From Streptosporangiaceae bacterium NEAU-GS5 (GTDB lineage Bacteria; Actinomycetota; Actinomycetes; Streptosporangiales; Streptosporangiaceae): a stretch of 64,000 nucleotides of DNA. The stretch is from assembly GCA_017592665.1 (NCBI GenBank), contig JAGFNW010000002.1, positions 372,001 through 436,000 on the forward strand. Direction: 5' to 3'. The translations under genes and the position numbers were made by a program. The notes beneath the pieces were generated by a model that did not search any database, had not been told where the DNA came from, and saw nothing but the letters and a program-made list of their open reading frames with translations. Below are positions 1 to 7,227 of this stretch, piece after piece (position 1 is the stretch's first letter; each line of letters starts with the position of its first letter).

Positions 1-583
1 CCCTGGCCCGCTCATAGGATTTGTCCCAGTCGGAGCTCCCCGTGTGCCGCCACTGCGCGTTGACGGCCGTGGCGAGGACGCGGTCGCGGGTTTCGGCGAG
101 CGTGGTGTATTCGTCGGTGGCGAAGCCCCAGAACTCCGAGTCCGTCGTGTTGAGCAGCACCAGGTCGCGGAGGCCGGAGACGACCCACTGGCTCGTGCCG
201 TCGTAGTGGACGACGGTGGTGCGGGTCTCGCGGCCCGAGCGGACGAAGGAGTGCCCGCCGCGGCGCTCCCAGGCGTACTCCTCGATGGCCACCCGCGCGA
301 GCCGCACGGCCGGCTGGGTGTCCACGAAGTGGCGGGCCAGCAGCAGCGCGAAGTCCTCCGACGCGCCCACGCCGTGCTTCTTGGCGAAGGCGTAGACCGT
401 GTTCTTCTGCGTGTCGGTGGGCAGCACGGTCGCGTTGTCGCCGGTCAGGTGGACCGCGTCCATGTCGCCCGAGAGCGAGCTGCTGACGTTGAGGTCCTTC
501 AGGTGGTGGGCCTCGCCGTGCTTGGTGACGCGCACGAGCCGGGTTTCGGCCTTGCCGTAGCGGTTGGGGCCAAGGACGAACAC
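1..583 (-). CDS. uox: Urate oxidase (uricase), 3' part cut by window edge
   Basis: Oxidises urate to 5-hydroxyisourate, the first step of urate breakdown. The first 194 residues are visible; the C-terminus lies beyond the left edge. The start is read as GTG at 583 because a strong Shine-Dalgarno (GGGGGAG) lies 6 bases upstream. Uricase hallmarks seen are the N-terminal GPNRYGKAE, carrying the active-site Lys, and LPTDTQKNTVYAFAKKHG, carrying the catalytic Thr. It starts one base after the stop of the HIU hydrolase gene, so uraD-uraH-uox form one translationally coupled minus-strand operon. Family assignment is firm; no regulatory site was seen upstream. Confidence 0.95.
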   Translation of the reverse strand, partial: MFVLGPNRYGKAETRLVRVTKHGEAHHLKDLNVSSSLSGDMDAVHLTGDNATVLPTDTQKNTVYAFAKKHGVGASEDFALLLARHFVDTQPAVRLARVAIEEYAWERRGGHSFVRSGRETRTTVVHYDGTSQWVVSGLRDLVLLNTTDSEFWGFATDEYTTLAETRDRVLATAVNAQWRHTGSSDWDKSYERAR

Positions 584-584
584 G

Positions 585-905
585 CTAACTCCCCCTGTAG
601 GTCGAGTAGCCGTACGGGCTGAGCAGCAGCGGCACGTGATAGTGCGCGTGGTGGTCGGCCATCTGGAAGACCACGGCCACCTCCGGGAAGAACGCCTCCG
701 GACCCAGATAGGCGGCCACGTCGAAGGTCAGGCGGTAGGTGCCCGGGTCGTGCTCGCCGTGCCAGCGGATCCGGCCGTCCTCGTCGGTCCGGCCCTCGGC
801 GACCGGGGCGAACCCGGTTTGATCGCGACAGGCCAGCCGGACAGGGACATCCGCGGCCGGGCGGCCGAGCGCGGTGTCCAGGACGTGCGTGGAAAGGGTG
901 GTCAT
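585..905 (-). CDS. uraH: 5-hydroxyisourate hydrolase
   Basis: Transthyretin-like enzyme of 106 residues that hydrolyses 5-hydroxyisourate to OHCU, the second step of urate degradation. It opens with LSTHVLDTALGRPA, the family signature, and ends in the diagnostic YRGS, with the HYHVPLLLSP strand and conserved His just before. Length matches the family. The ATG overlaps the stop codon of uraD (ATGA, 902-905) and its own stop is one base from the uricase GTG, so the three urate genes are coupled and ordered uraD-uraH-uox. Confidence 0.96.
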   Translation of the reverse strand: MTTLSTHVLDTALGRPAADVPVRLACRDQTGFAPVAEGRTDEDGRIRWHGEHDPGTYRLTFDVAAYLGPEAFFPEVAVVFQMADHHAHYHVPLLLSPYGYSTYRGS

Positions 906-1372
906 AGGTTCTCGATCTTCGCGAGACGGATCTTCACGATCTTGGCGAGCTCGGCGCGGACCACCGCCCGCTCGGTCTCCGCGTCGTTGTCCAGGCGCGC
1001 GAGCAGGATGTCGCGTATCTCCTCGGCGCCGCGCCCGGTCGCGCAGACGAGGTAGACGTGGCCGAAGCGGCGCTCGTAGGCCTCGTTGCCGCTCCTGAGG
1101 TCGTCCAGGACGGCCTGTCCGGCCCCGGCGGCGCCGGACTGCTCCTGACGCGACCAGGCGGCCTCACGCGCGTCTCCAGCGGCGCGCTCGCCGATGCGCG
1201 GGTGCGCGGCCAGCGCCTCTTCGACGTCGGCCCAGGCCAGCTCGGCGATCACCCGGTCGCTCGCGTGCGCCATCTCCTCGAGCCCGGCGTACGGCCCGGC
1301 GCCGGCCACCGCGTCCGCCCAGGCCGCGGACGCGCAGCAGGCCCGCAATTCGGCCCGGCTCAGTTCGCGCAT
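902..1372 (-). CDS. uraD: OHCU decarboxylase
   Basis: 2-oxo-4-hydroxy-4-carboxy-5-ureidoimidazoline decarboxylase of 156 residues, converting OHCU to (S)-allantoin. Seen are the HPRIGERA block with the conserved catalytic His, the following WSRQEQSG, and the Y-x-x-x-F-G-x-x-Y-L-V-C-A-T-G-R segment typical of the all-helical UraD fold. It is the first gene of the urate operon and is divergent from endonuclease IV. The operon-initiating promoter must lie in 1373-1495, where no clear -35/-10 pair could be assigned. Confidence 0.95.
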   Translation of the reverse strand: MRELSRAELRACCASAAWADAVAGAGPYAGLEEMAHASDRVIAELAWADVEEALAAHPRIGERAAGDAREAAWSRQEQSGAAGAGQAVLDDLRSGNEAYERRFGHVYLVCATGRGAEEIRDILLARLDNDAETERAVVRAELAKIVKIRLAKIENL

Positions 1373-1495
1373 GCCAGCAAGTAGACCTTTTCGGACGGCC
1401 CCCGGTCCAGCAGCGCGACCTCACAACCGCACGCGCCGCCGAGCCCGCCGTTTGTAGATAGCTCCAATCGGCGTACGGCATAGGCTGAGGCCATC

Positions 1496-2338
1496 ATGAC
1501 GAGCAAGAAGCCCATCATCGGCGGGCACGTCCCGGTCACGGGCGGCCTGGCCAAGGGCGGCCTGGCGTACGCGGCCGACATCGGCGCCGAGATGATCCAG
1601 GTTTTCGTGACCAACCCGCGGGGCTGGGCGCTGGCCCCGGGAAACGCCGACGAGGACGCGCGGCTGCGCGAGTCCGGCATGCCGGCCTTCATCCACTGCA
1701 ATTATCTTGTCAATTTCGGCTCCCCGACCCCGGCGACGCTGGCGGGCTCGATCGCGACCGTGCGGCACACGCTGCGCCGCGGCGCCGAGACCGGCGCGCT
1801 CGGCGTGGTCGCGCACACCGGGTCGGCGGTCAGCCAGACGCGCGAGGACGCGCTGCGCCAGACGCGCGAGAGCCTGCTGCCGCTGCTCGACGAGATCCCC
1901 GACGACGGGCCCGACCTGCTGCTCGAGCCGATGGCCGGGCAGGGTCAGATGCTCTGCGCCACCGTCCAGGATCTGGAGCCCTACCTCGCGGCGCTCGACT
2001 GGCATCCGCGCCTCGGCGTCTGCCTCGACACGTGCCACGCCTTCGCCGCCGGCCATGACCTGGCCGCCCCCGGAGGCGTGCGGGAGACGCTGGACGCGCT
2101 GCACGCGATCGCGCCCGGGCGGCTGAAGCTGGTGCACGCCAACGACTGCAAGGACGTGTGCGGCTCGAAGAAGGATCGGCACGAGAACATCGGCGCGGGC
2201 CACATCGGCGCCCAGGCCTTCGCCGACCTGATGGCCCACCCGGTCGCCGCGGGGGTCTCGATCTGCATCGAGACCCCGGGCAAGGCCGACAAGCACCGCG
2301 AGGACATCGAGCTGCTGAAGAAGCTGCGGGCCGGCTGA
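1496..2338 (+). CDS. nfo: Deoxyribonuclease IV (AP endonuclease)
   Basis: Zinc-dependent AP endonuclease of the endonuclease IV family, 280 residues, a TIM barrel acting in base-excision repair. It begins IIGGHVPVTGGLAKG (family form: G-x-H), and shows FIHCNYLVN, VVAHTGS, LLLEPMAGQG, CLDTCHAFAAGHD and KLVHANDCKD, which supply the His/Glu/Asp ligands of the three-zinc site. A TAGGCT at 1481-1486 could be a -10 element placing the transcript start within a few bases of the ATG. The stop is followed by the candidate structured RNA. Confidence 0.94.
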   Translation: MTSKKPIIGGHVPVTGGLAKGGLAYAADIGAEMIQVFVTNPRGWALAPGNADEDARLRESGMPAFIHCNYLVNFGSPTPATLAGSIATVRHTLRRGAETGALGVVAHTGSAVSQTREDALRQTRESLLPLLDEIPDDGPDLLLEPMAGQGQMLCATVQDLEPYLAALDWHPRLGVCLDTCHAFAAGHDLAAPGGVRETLDALHAIAPGRLKLVHANDCKDVCGSKKDRHENIGAGHIGAQAFADLMAHPVAAGVSICIETPGKADKHREDIELLKKLRAG

Positions 2339-2344
2339 GCCCCG

Positions 2345-2472
2345 GGCGGTGCGGTGTGGCGGGAGACCTGACGGCGATCCGGCCAACCCCCGTATGACCG
2401 GATCGCGTCGGCGGCCTCCCGCCACACCTGGTGACCGGCGGACCCAACCCCCCCGAGTATGGGCCCGCCGGC
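2345..2472 (+). ncRNA. Candidate 6C-type actinobacterial small RNA (two C-loop hairpins)
   Basis: A perfect 13-bp stem (2353-2365 with 2416-2428) encloses an 8-bp stem (2375-2382 with 2398-2405) whose loop reads CCAACCCCCGTATGA. A second hairpin (2435-2445 with 2461-2471, one mismatch) has the loop AACCCCCCCGAGTAT. The two loops share an AAC-run-G..TAT pattern although the stems differ, so the loops look selected. Known: the 6C RNA class of Actinobacteria has two hairpins, each with about six or more cytosines in the loop. Here the runs are five and seven. The assignment and the 5' end are inferred; the second hairpin could also end transcription of nfo. Confidence 0.5.
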
Positions 2473-2637
2473 AGCTTGGCTACAATGAGTAATCCCTCTA
2501 CGTGAAAATCCTACGCGTTGTAGTCGTGGCGGTGACACCGGGTTCGGCCGAGCGGTATCCGGCCCGCGCCGTGCGGACTTCGCGGATGACGAGCGGCCGC
2601 CGCCACACGCTGAACGGTCGGTCAACGGCCCGGCGCG
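2473..2637. other. Gene-free stretch between candidate RNA and LytTR gene
   Basis: No coding frame with supporting features. A short TACAAT at 2481-2486 resembles a -10 box on the plus strand and CTAC/GTAG half-palindromes flank 2511-2523, but nothing conclusive can be assigned. Confidence 0.4.
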
Positions 2638-3369
2638 TCACAGGTGGCCGCTCAGGTGGCGCACCAGCTGCTCGCGGACCAGGCGGGTGTGGCGGCGGCT
2701 GACCGGCACCTGCTCGTCGCCGACCAGCAGCAGCACCCGCCCGTCGTCGTGCCGCAGCTCGCTGACGTAGCGCGCGTTGACGAGCGTGCTCCGGTGGGTG
2801 CGCACGAAGCCGGAGGCGGCCCAGCGGCGCTCGAGCGCGCCGAGCGACATCCGGACCAGGTAGCCGCCGTCGGCCGTGTGCAGGCGCACGTAGTCGCCCT
2901 GGGCCTCGGCGTACAGCACGGCCTGCTGCGACACGAAGCGGGTGCGCCCGCCGAGCTCGACCGGGATGACGTCGGCCGCGGGTTTCGGCGACCGCGCCGC
3001 CAGCCGCCGCACGGCCTCGGCCAGCCGCTCGGCCCGGATCGGTTTCAGCAGGTAGTCGACCGCCTGCAGGTCGAAGGCCTGGACCGCGCCGCGGTCGTGG
3101 GCCGTGACGAACACCAGCTTGGGCGGCACCGGGAAGCCGCTGATGAACCTGGCGCGGTCGAGCCCGTCGAGGCCGTCCATCCGGATGTCCAGGAAGAGGC
3201 CGTCGAGCCGCTCTCCGGCGCCGGCCATCTGGACCATCTCGCGCAGCGCCGCAACGGCGTCGGGCGCGGTCGACACGCGCTCGATTCGGTCGTCCTCGCG
3301 CAGCAGGCTCGACAGGTCGGAAAGGGCGGACTGGTCGTCGTCGACGGCGAGAACGTGGAGCATAGGCAT
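2638..3369 (-). CDS. LytTR-family response regulator
   Basis: Two-domain regulator of 243 residues. The N-terminal receiver (about 1-130) has the acidic DDD pocket near residue 10, the phospho-acceptor in FLDIRM (Asp61), the Thr of FVTAHD and the Lys of YLLKPI. The C-terminal LytTR DNA-binding domain (about 140-240) shows DYVRLHTADGGYLVRMSLGALERR and FVRTHRSTLVNARYV, the classic AlgR/AgrA/LytR beta-strand signature. No histidine kinase is adjacent, so it is an orphan; LytTR kinases are often encoded elsewhere. Either ATG at 3369 or the second at 3363 could be the start. Confidence 0.93.
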   Translation of the reverse strand: MPMLHVLAVDDDQSALSDLSSLLREDDRIERVSTAPDAVAALREMVQMAGAGERLDGLFLDIRMDGLDGLDRARFISGFPVPPKLVFVTAHDRGAVQAFDLQAVDYLLKPIRAERLAEAVRRLAARSPKPAADVIPVELGGRTRFVSQQAVLYAEAQGDYVRLHTADGGYLVRMSLGALERRWAASGFVRTHRSTLVNARYVSELRHDDGRVLLLVGDEQVPVSRRHTRLVREQLVRHLSGHL

Positions 3370-3431
3370 ACCGTGCCGGGTGCGGTCAGGTCATCTGACA
3401 GTAATCACGCGACTACATGGGGTCACAGGTC

Positions 3432-4052
3432 CTAGGCCGGGCCCTCGCCCGGCTCCTCCTGGTATGAGTAGCGCTGCTCCCGCCACGGATCGGCGACGTT
3501 GTGATAGCCCCGCTCCTCCCAGAAGCCGCGCTTGTCTTCGGTCAGATATTCAAGGCCGCGCACCCATTTGACGCTCTTCCACGCGTAAAGGTGAGGCACC
3601 ACGAGCCGGACGGGAAAGCCCCGCTCGGGCGAGAGCGGCTTGTCGTCGAGCTCGGTGGCGAACAGCGTGGTCTCCCGGTCGAAATCGGCCATCCGCAGGT
3701 TGGCGCTGTAGCCGTATTCGGCCCAGATCATCACGTGCCGCACGTCGCTCGCCGGAGGGACCTTCTCGAGCAGCACCGACGCCGGGATCCCGCCCCACTC
3801 GTTGCCCATGATCGAGAACTTGGTGACGCAGTGGAAGTCGGCCACCACCGACTTCCGCGGCAGCGCCGAGAACGCCTCCCAGTCGAAGACCTCCTGCTGC
3901 CCCGTGGCGGTCGCGCCGAAGACCATGAACCGCCAGGTCGCGGGCCGGAAGGCGGGAACCCTGCCGTAGTGGATCACGGGCCGCCCGCGTGGGATGTACT
4001 GACCCGGGGGTAGTCGGCTGTCCTCCTCTGGAATCTCCGGCACGAAGGCCAT
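3432..4052 (-). CDS. Sulfite-oxidase-like molybdopterin oxidoreductase
   Basis: About 206 residues containing a single oxidoreductase molybdopterin-binding domain, as in MsrP/YedY-like and plant-type sulfite oxidases without a heme domain. The Mo-ligating Cys is in VADFHCVTKFS; WGGIPASVLLEKV, GFPVRLVVPHLYAWKSVKWV and the ending EERGYHNVADPWREQRY are typical of the actinobacterial group. No signal peptide or twin-arginine is visible, so it looks cytoplasmic. ATG at 4052 lies directly against GGGAGG; the in-frame GTG at 4043 has better ribosome-site spacing and may be the real start. Substrate unknown. Confidence 0.85.
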   Translation of the reverse strand: MAFVPEIPEEDSRLPPGQYIPRGRPVIHYGRVPAFRPATWRFMVFGATATGQQEVFDWEAFSALPRKSVVADFHCVTKFSIMGNEWGGIPASVLLEKVPPASDVRHVMIWAEYGYSANLRMADFDRETTLFATELDDKPLSPERGFPVRLVVPHLYAWKSVKWVRGLEYLTEDKRGFWEERGYHNVADPWREQRYSYQEEPGEGPA

Positions 4053-4148
4053 CCTCCCATCCGGAGGAAATCCGGCGGAGCCCGACCCGGTTTCCAGCCG
4101 CGACAGAGCACGAAACAAGACCCCGGCCGGTAAGTGGATATCTGCACG

Positions 4149-4176
4149 TTCACCACACGCGGCGATGCGCTATATT
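4149..4176 (+). promoter_or_regulatory. Promoter of the aro leader transcript
   Basis: TTCACC (4149-4154) and TATATT (4171-4176) are 16 bases apart. The -10 ends seven bases before the ATG of the leader peptide, so transcription should begin at or next to that ATG and the leader would be translated without a ribosome-binding site. Confidence 0.6.
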
Positions 4177-4183
4177 CCGTGCC

Positions 4184-4252
4184 ATGCGCGAAGCGTTCCT
4201 GTTTTGGTATGGCGACGGACTCTGGGCCGATCGCCTCCAGACGCTGCGCTGA
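4184..4252 (+). CDS. Aromatic-amino-acid leader peptide (attenuator)
   Basis: A 22-codon frame, MREAFLFWYGDGLWADRLQTLR, containing Phe5, Phe7, Trp8, Tyr9 and Trp14, that is, all three end products of the shikimate pathway. It lies just downstream of a good -10 box and 13 bases before a strong terminator hairpin that precedes DAHP synthase. This is the layout of ribosome-mediated attenuation: stalling at the aromatic codons would favour read-through. The segment 4217-4227, inside the peptide gene, can pair with the 5' arm of the terminator (4268-4278; 9 Watson-Crick pairs, one G-U, one mismatch) as an antiterminator. The function is inferred from this architecture. Confidence 0.8.
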   Translation: MREAFLFWYGDGLWADRLQTLR

Positions 4253-4265
4253 CAGCCGACAGAGG

Positions 4266-4300
4266 AAGCCCCGGGTCCCACTGGACCCGGGGCTTTCTGC
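4266..4300 (+). terminator. Attenuator terminator before DAHP synthase
   Basis: A perfect 13-bp stem (4266-4278 with 4283-4295), four-base loop CACT, followed by a T-rich tract. Its 5' arm is shared with a competing helix formed with 4217-4227 in the leader peptide gene, so the two structures are mutually exclusive. Confidence 0.85.
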
Positions 4301-4319
4301 GTTTAGAAGGGATGCAGCA

Positions 4320-5363
4320 ATGGTCATCGTCATGAGCCCCGGCGCCACCGCCGTGGACGTCGCCGCGATCGTCGACGTCGTCTCCACGGCCGGTGGGGAG
4401 GCCTTCGTCAGCCGGGGCGTGAACCGCACGATCATCGGCCTGGTCGGAGACGTCGAGCGGTTCGCCGCCCTGAATCTGCGCGCCATGCCCGGCGTCGCCG
4501 ACGTCATGCGGGTGTCCCAGCCGTACAAGCTGGTGAGCCGGGAGAATCATCCGGAAAGATCGGTGATCCGGGTGGGCGGCGTGCCGATCGGTCCCGGCAC
4601 GGTCACGCTGATCGCCGGGCCGTGCGCCGTGGAGACTCCCCGGCAGACGCTGGAAGCGGCCGAGATGGCCAAGGCGGCCGGCGCGACGCTGCTGCGCGGC
4701 GGCGCGTTCAAGCCCCGGACGTCCCCGTACGCGTTCCAGGGGCTGGGCGAGGAGGGGTTGCGCATTCTGGCGGACGTCCGTGAGCAGACGGGGCTTCCCG
4801 TGGTCACCGAGGTCGTCGACGCGCACGACGTGCCGCTCGTCGCCTCGTACGCGGACATGCTGCAGGTCGGCACCCGCAACACGCAGAACTTCGCGCTGCT
4901 GCAGGCGGTCGGCCGGGCCGGCAAGCCGGTCATGCTGAAGCGCGGCATGAGCGGCACCATCGAGGAGTGGCTGATGTCGGCCGAATACATCGCCCAGCGC
5001 GGCAACCTCGACATCGTGCTCTGCGAGCGGGGCATCCGCACGTTCGAGACGGCGACCCGCAACACCCTCGACGTGTCGGCCGTGCCGGTGGCTCAGCGGC
5101 TGTCGCACCTGCCGGTCATCGTCGACCCGTCGCACTCGGGCGGCCGGCGCGACCTGGTCCTGCCGCTGACCCGGGCCGCCATCGCCGTGGGCGCGGACGG
5201 CGTGATCGTCGACGTGCACCCGCACCCCGAGCAGGCCCTGGTCGACGGCCCGCAGGCGCTGGTCGACGGCGACCTCCGGGAGCTGGCCAAGGTGATGCGC
5301 GACTTCCCGCCGCTGGTCGGCCGCACGCTGGCGGCGTCGGCCGACGACCTGCTCATCGGGTAG
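4320..5363 (+). CDS. aroF: 3-deoxy-7-phosphoheptulonate synthase (DAHP synthase), type I-beta
   Basis: Condenses phosphoenolpyruvate and erythrose 4-phosphate, the entry step of the shikimate pathway. 347 residues: an N-terminal ferredoxin-like regulatory domain (about 1-75, as in Thermotoga-type enzymes) then the TIM barrel with LIAGPCAVE, LRGGAFKPRTSPYAFQGLG, VGTRNTQNF, MLKRGMSGT and IVDPSHSGGRRD. The ATG at 4320 is chosen because AGAAGG lies nine bases upstream, just after the attenuator hairpin. Actinomycetes usually rely on a plant-like type II enzyme, so this is probably a second, separately controlled isozyme. Control by attenuation is inferred from the leader. Confidence 0.95.
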   Translation: MVIVMSPGATAVDVAAIVDVVSTAGGEAFVSRGVNRTIIGLVGDVERFAALNLRAMPGVADVMRVSQPYKLVSRENHPERSVIRVGGVPIGPGTVTLIAGPCAVETPRQTLEAAEMAKAAGATLLRGGAFKPRTSPYAFQGLGEEGLRILADVREQTGLPVVTEVVDAHDVPLVASYADMLQVGTRNTQNFALLQAVGRAGKPVMLKRGMSGTIEEWLMSAEYIAQRGNLDIVLCERGIRTFETATRNTLDVSAVPVAQRLSHLPVIVDPSHSGGRRDLVLPLTRAAIAVGADGVIVDVHPHPEQALVDGPQALVDGDLRELAKVMRDFPPLVGRTLAASADDLLIG

Positions 5364-5364
5364 T

Positions 5365-6561
5365 TCAGGCGTCGAGCGAATACGCCTGGATGGAGTCGGC
5401 GAGCTGGACGGCGAGCTCCTCGGCGTCGAGGCGCTTCTCGATCTGCTTCAGGTCTTCGATCTTGGCGGCCGTCTCGGCGTGCCGCGAGGTCAGCAGCGTG
5501 CAGCAGTCCTCGTCCGGCAGTTCGGAGATGGCGAGCGTGCCGATCCGGCGGGCCTCGGCGATGATCTCGGTCTTGTCGAGGCCGATGAGGGGCCGCAGGA
5601 TCGGCAGCTCCACCGCGCCGTCCTGGGCGGTGATGTTGGCGAGGGTCTGCGAGGCGACCTGGCCGAGCGAGTCTCCGGTGATCAGCGCGCCGGCGTGGAT
5701 GCGCTGGGCGACCTCCTCGGCCGTCTTCAGCATCAGCCGCCGCTGTGTCATCACGGCGAGCCGGTCCTGCCCGGAGTTGCGGATGGACTGCTGGGCCTTG
5801 CCGAACGGCACCACCCACAGCCGGGACTTGCCCTGGAACTTGTCCAGCTCCCTGACCAGGGCATAGGCCTTGTAGATCGACTCGGTGGTGGTGAACGGGA
5901 TGCCGGAGAAGTGCAGGAAGTCGACGTGCATGCCGCGGCGCATCATGCGGTAGGCGGCGACCGGCGAGTCGATGCCGCCCGACATGAGCACCAGCGCCCG
6001 GCCGCTGGACCCTACCGGCAGGCCGCCCTGACCGGGGCGGCCGTCGGTGAACAGGAAGACCTCTTCCTTGTCGACCTCGATCCAGACGGTCAGCTCGGGG
6101 CGCGACAGATCGACGGGGAACCCGTAGGCGTCGTTGATGGCCCCGCCGACCTTGAAGTCGAGCTGGTTGGAGGTGAGCGGGAAGCGCTTGTCGCGGCGGC
6201 GCGCGCGGACCGCGAACCGCGGCATGGCCTCGGCGTGCCCCTTGACCAGCTCCAGCGCGGCCTGGGTCACCACCTCGGCGTCCTTGGCGACCCGCCAGGC
6301 CAGGTGGACCAGGACGATGCCGGGCACCTCGGTGACGCGCCTCGCGATCGCCTCGGCCTCCTCGACACCGCCGCCGGCCGGAAGGAACAGCGCGATCACG
6401 CCGTGGCGCTGCCGGATGTCGACCCGGTGGTCCTTGAGCGCGGCTTTGATGTTAGACCTCAGCCGCTGCTCGAAGATCTCCCGGTTGCGACCCTTAAGGA
6501 CCACTTCGCCCAGCTTCAGCAGCACGCAGGGCTCGCCCATGACAATCTCGCTAGTCGGCAC
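5365..6561 (-). CDS. thiI: tRNA 4-thiouridine / thiazole sulfurtransferase ThiI
   Basis: 398 residues: N-terminal ferredoxin-like and THUMP domains (about 1-180) followed by a PP-loop ATPase domain with SGGIDSPVA at 194-202 that adenylates U8 of tRNA. The rhodanese domain of the E. coli protein is absent, as in many Gram-positive forms, but DEDCCTLL keeps a Cys pair in the C-terminal region. Convergent with DAHP synthase, with one base between the two stops. The start is read as GTG at 6561; an internal ATG at 6540 is an alternative and neither has a strong ribosome site. Confidence 0.93.
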   Translation of the reverse strand: MPTSEIVMGEPCVLLKLGEVVLKGRNREIFEQRLRSNIKAALKDHRVDIRQRHGVIALFLPAGGGVEEAEAIARRVTEVPGIVLVHLAWRVAKDAEVVTQAALELVKGHAEAMPRFAVRARRRDKRFPLTSNQLDFKVGGAINDAYGFPVDLSRPELTVWIEVDKEEVFLFTDGRPGQGGLPVGSSGRALVLMSGGIDSPVAAYRMMRRGMHVDFLHFSGIPFTTTESIYKAYALVRELDKFQGKSRLWVVPFGKAQQSIRNSGQDRLAVMTQRRLMLKTAEEVAQRIHAGALITGDSLGQVASQTLANITAQDGAVELPILRPLIGLDKTEIIAEARRIGTLAISELPDEDCCTLLTSRHAETAAKIEDLKQIEKRLDAEELAVQLADSIQAYSLDA

Positions 6562-6570
6562 TGGAAAATT

Positions 6571-7215
6571 TTAGTCCAGGTCTGCCAAGCCGTTCTCAAT
6601 GGCGTAACGGACGAGTTCGACCCGGTTGTGAAGCTGGAGCTTGCTGAGGGTGTTCTGGACGTGGTTCTGGACCGTGCGATGCGACAGGACCAGGCGCTCG
6701 GCGATCTGCTTGTAGGACAGGCCCTTGGCGACCAGGCGCAGCACCTCGGTCTCGCGGTCGGTCAGGCGCGGGCCGTCGTCGGCGTCGGGCGGGCGGGCCG
6801 CGAGCCGCCGATATTCGCCCAGCACCAGCCCGGCCAGCCCCGGGGTGAATACCGCATCGCCCTCGGCCGTACGCCGGACGGCCTCGAGGAACTCGTCCCG
6901 GCTCGCTGATTTCACCAGATATCCGGACGCGCCTGCCTTGACCGCTTCGAGCACGTCCTCGTGCTCGCCGCTGGCCGAAAGGACGAGCACGCGCGGCGGC
7001 TGGTCATAGGCGCCGAGCCCGCGCGCCACCTCGACGCCCGGCAGGTCGGGCAGTTGCAGATCGAGGATGACGAGGTCGGGCCGGACGGCCGCGGCGATCC
7101 GCAGCGCCTGCCTGCCCTCACCGGTGGTGGCCACCACGTCGTAGCCGGCCTCGGCGAGATCGCGGGCCACTCCGTCCCGCCACATCGGATGATCGTCCAC
7201 CACCATGACCCGCAT
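6571..7215 (-). CDS. NarL/LuxR-family response regulator
   Basis: 214 residues from ATG 7215. Receiver domain with DD at 8-9, phospho-acceptor Asp52 in VILDLQLPD and Lys of YLVKSAS; C-terminal LuxR helix-turn-helix with LTDRETEVLRLVAKGLSYKQIAERLVLSHRTVQNHV. It follows its partner kinase gene, whose stop is at 7228, in the same transcript, so the two form a two-component pair. The signal and targets are unknown. Confidence 0.94.
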   Translation of the reverse strand: MRVMVVDDHPMWRDGVARDLAEAGYDVVATTGEGRQALRIAAAVRPDLVILDLQLPDLPGVEVARGLGAYDQPPRVLVLSASGEHEDVLEAVKAGASGYLVKSASRDEFLEAVRRTAEGDAVFTPGLAGLVLGEYRRLAARPPDADDGPRLTDRETEVLRLVAKGLSYKQIAERLVLSHRTVQNHVQNTLSKLQLHNRVELVRYAIENGLADLD

Positions 7216-7227
7216 CGCCCAACCCAA

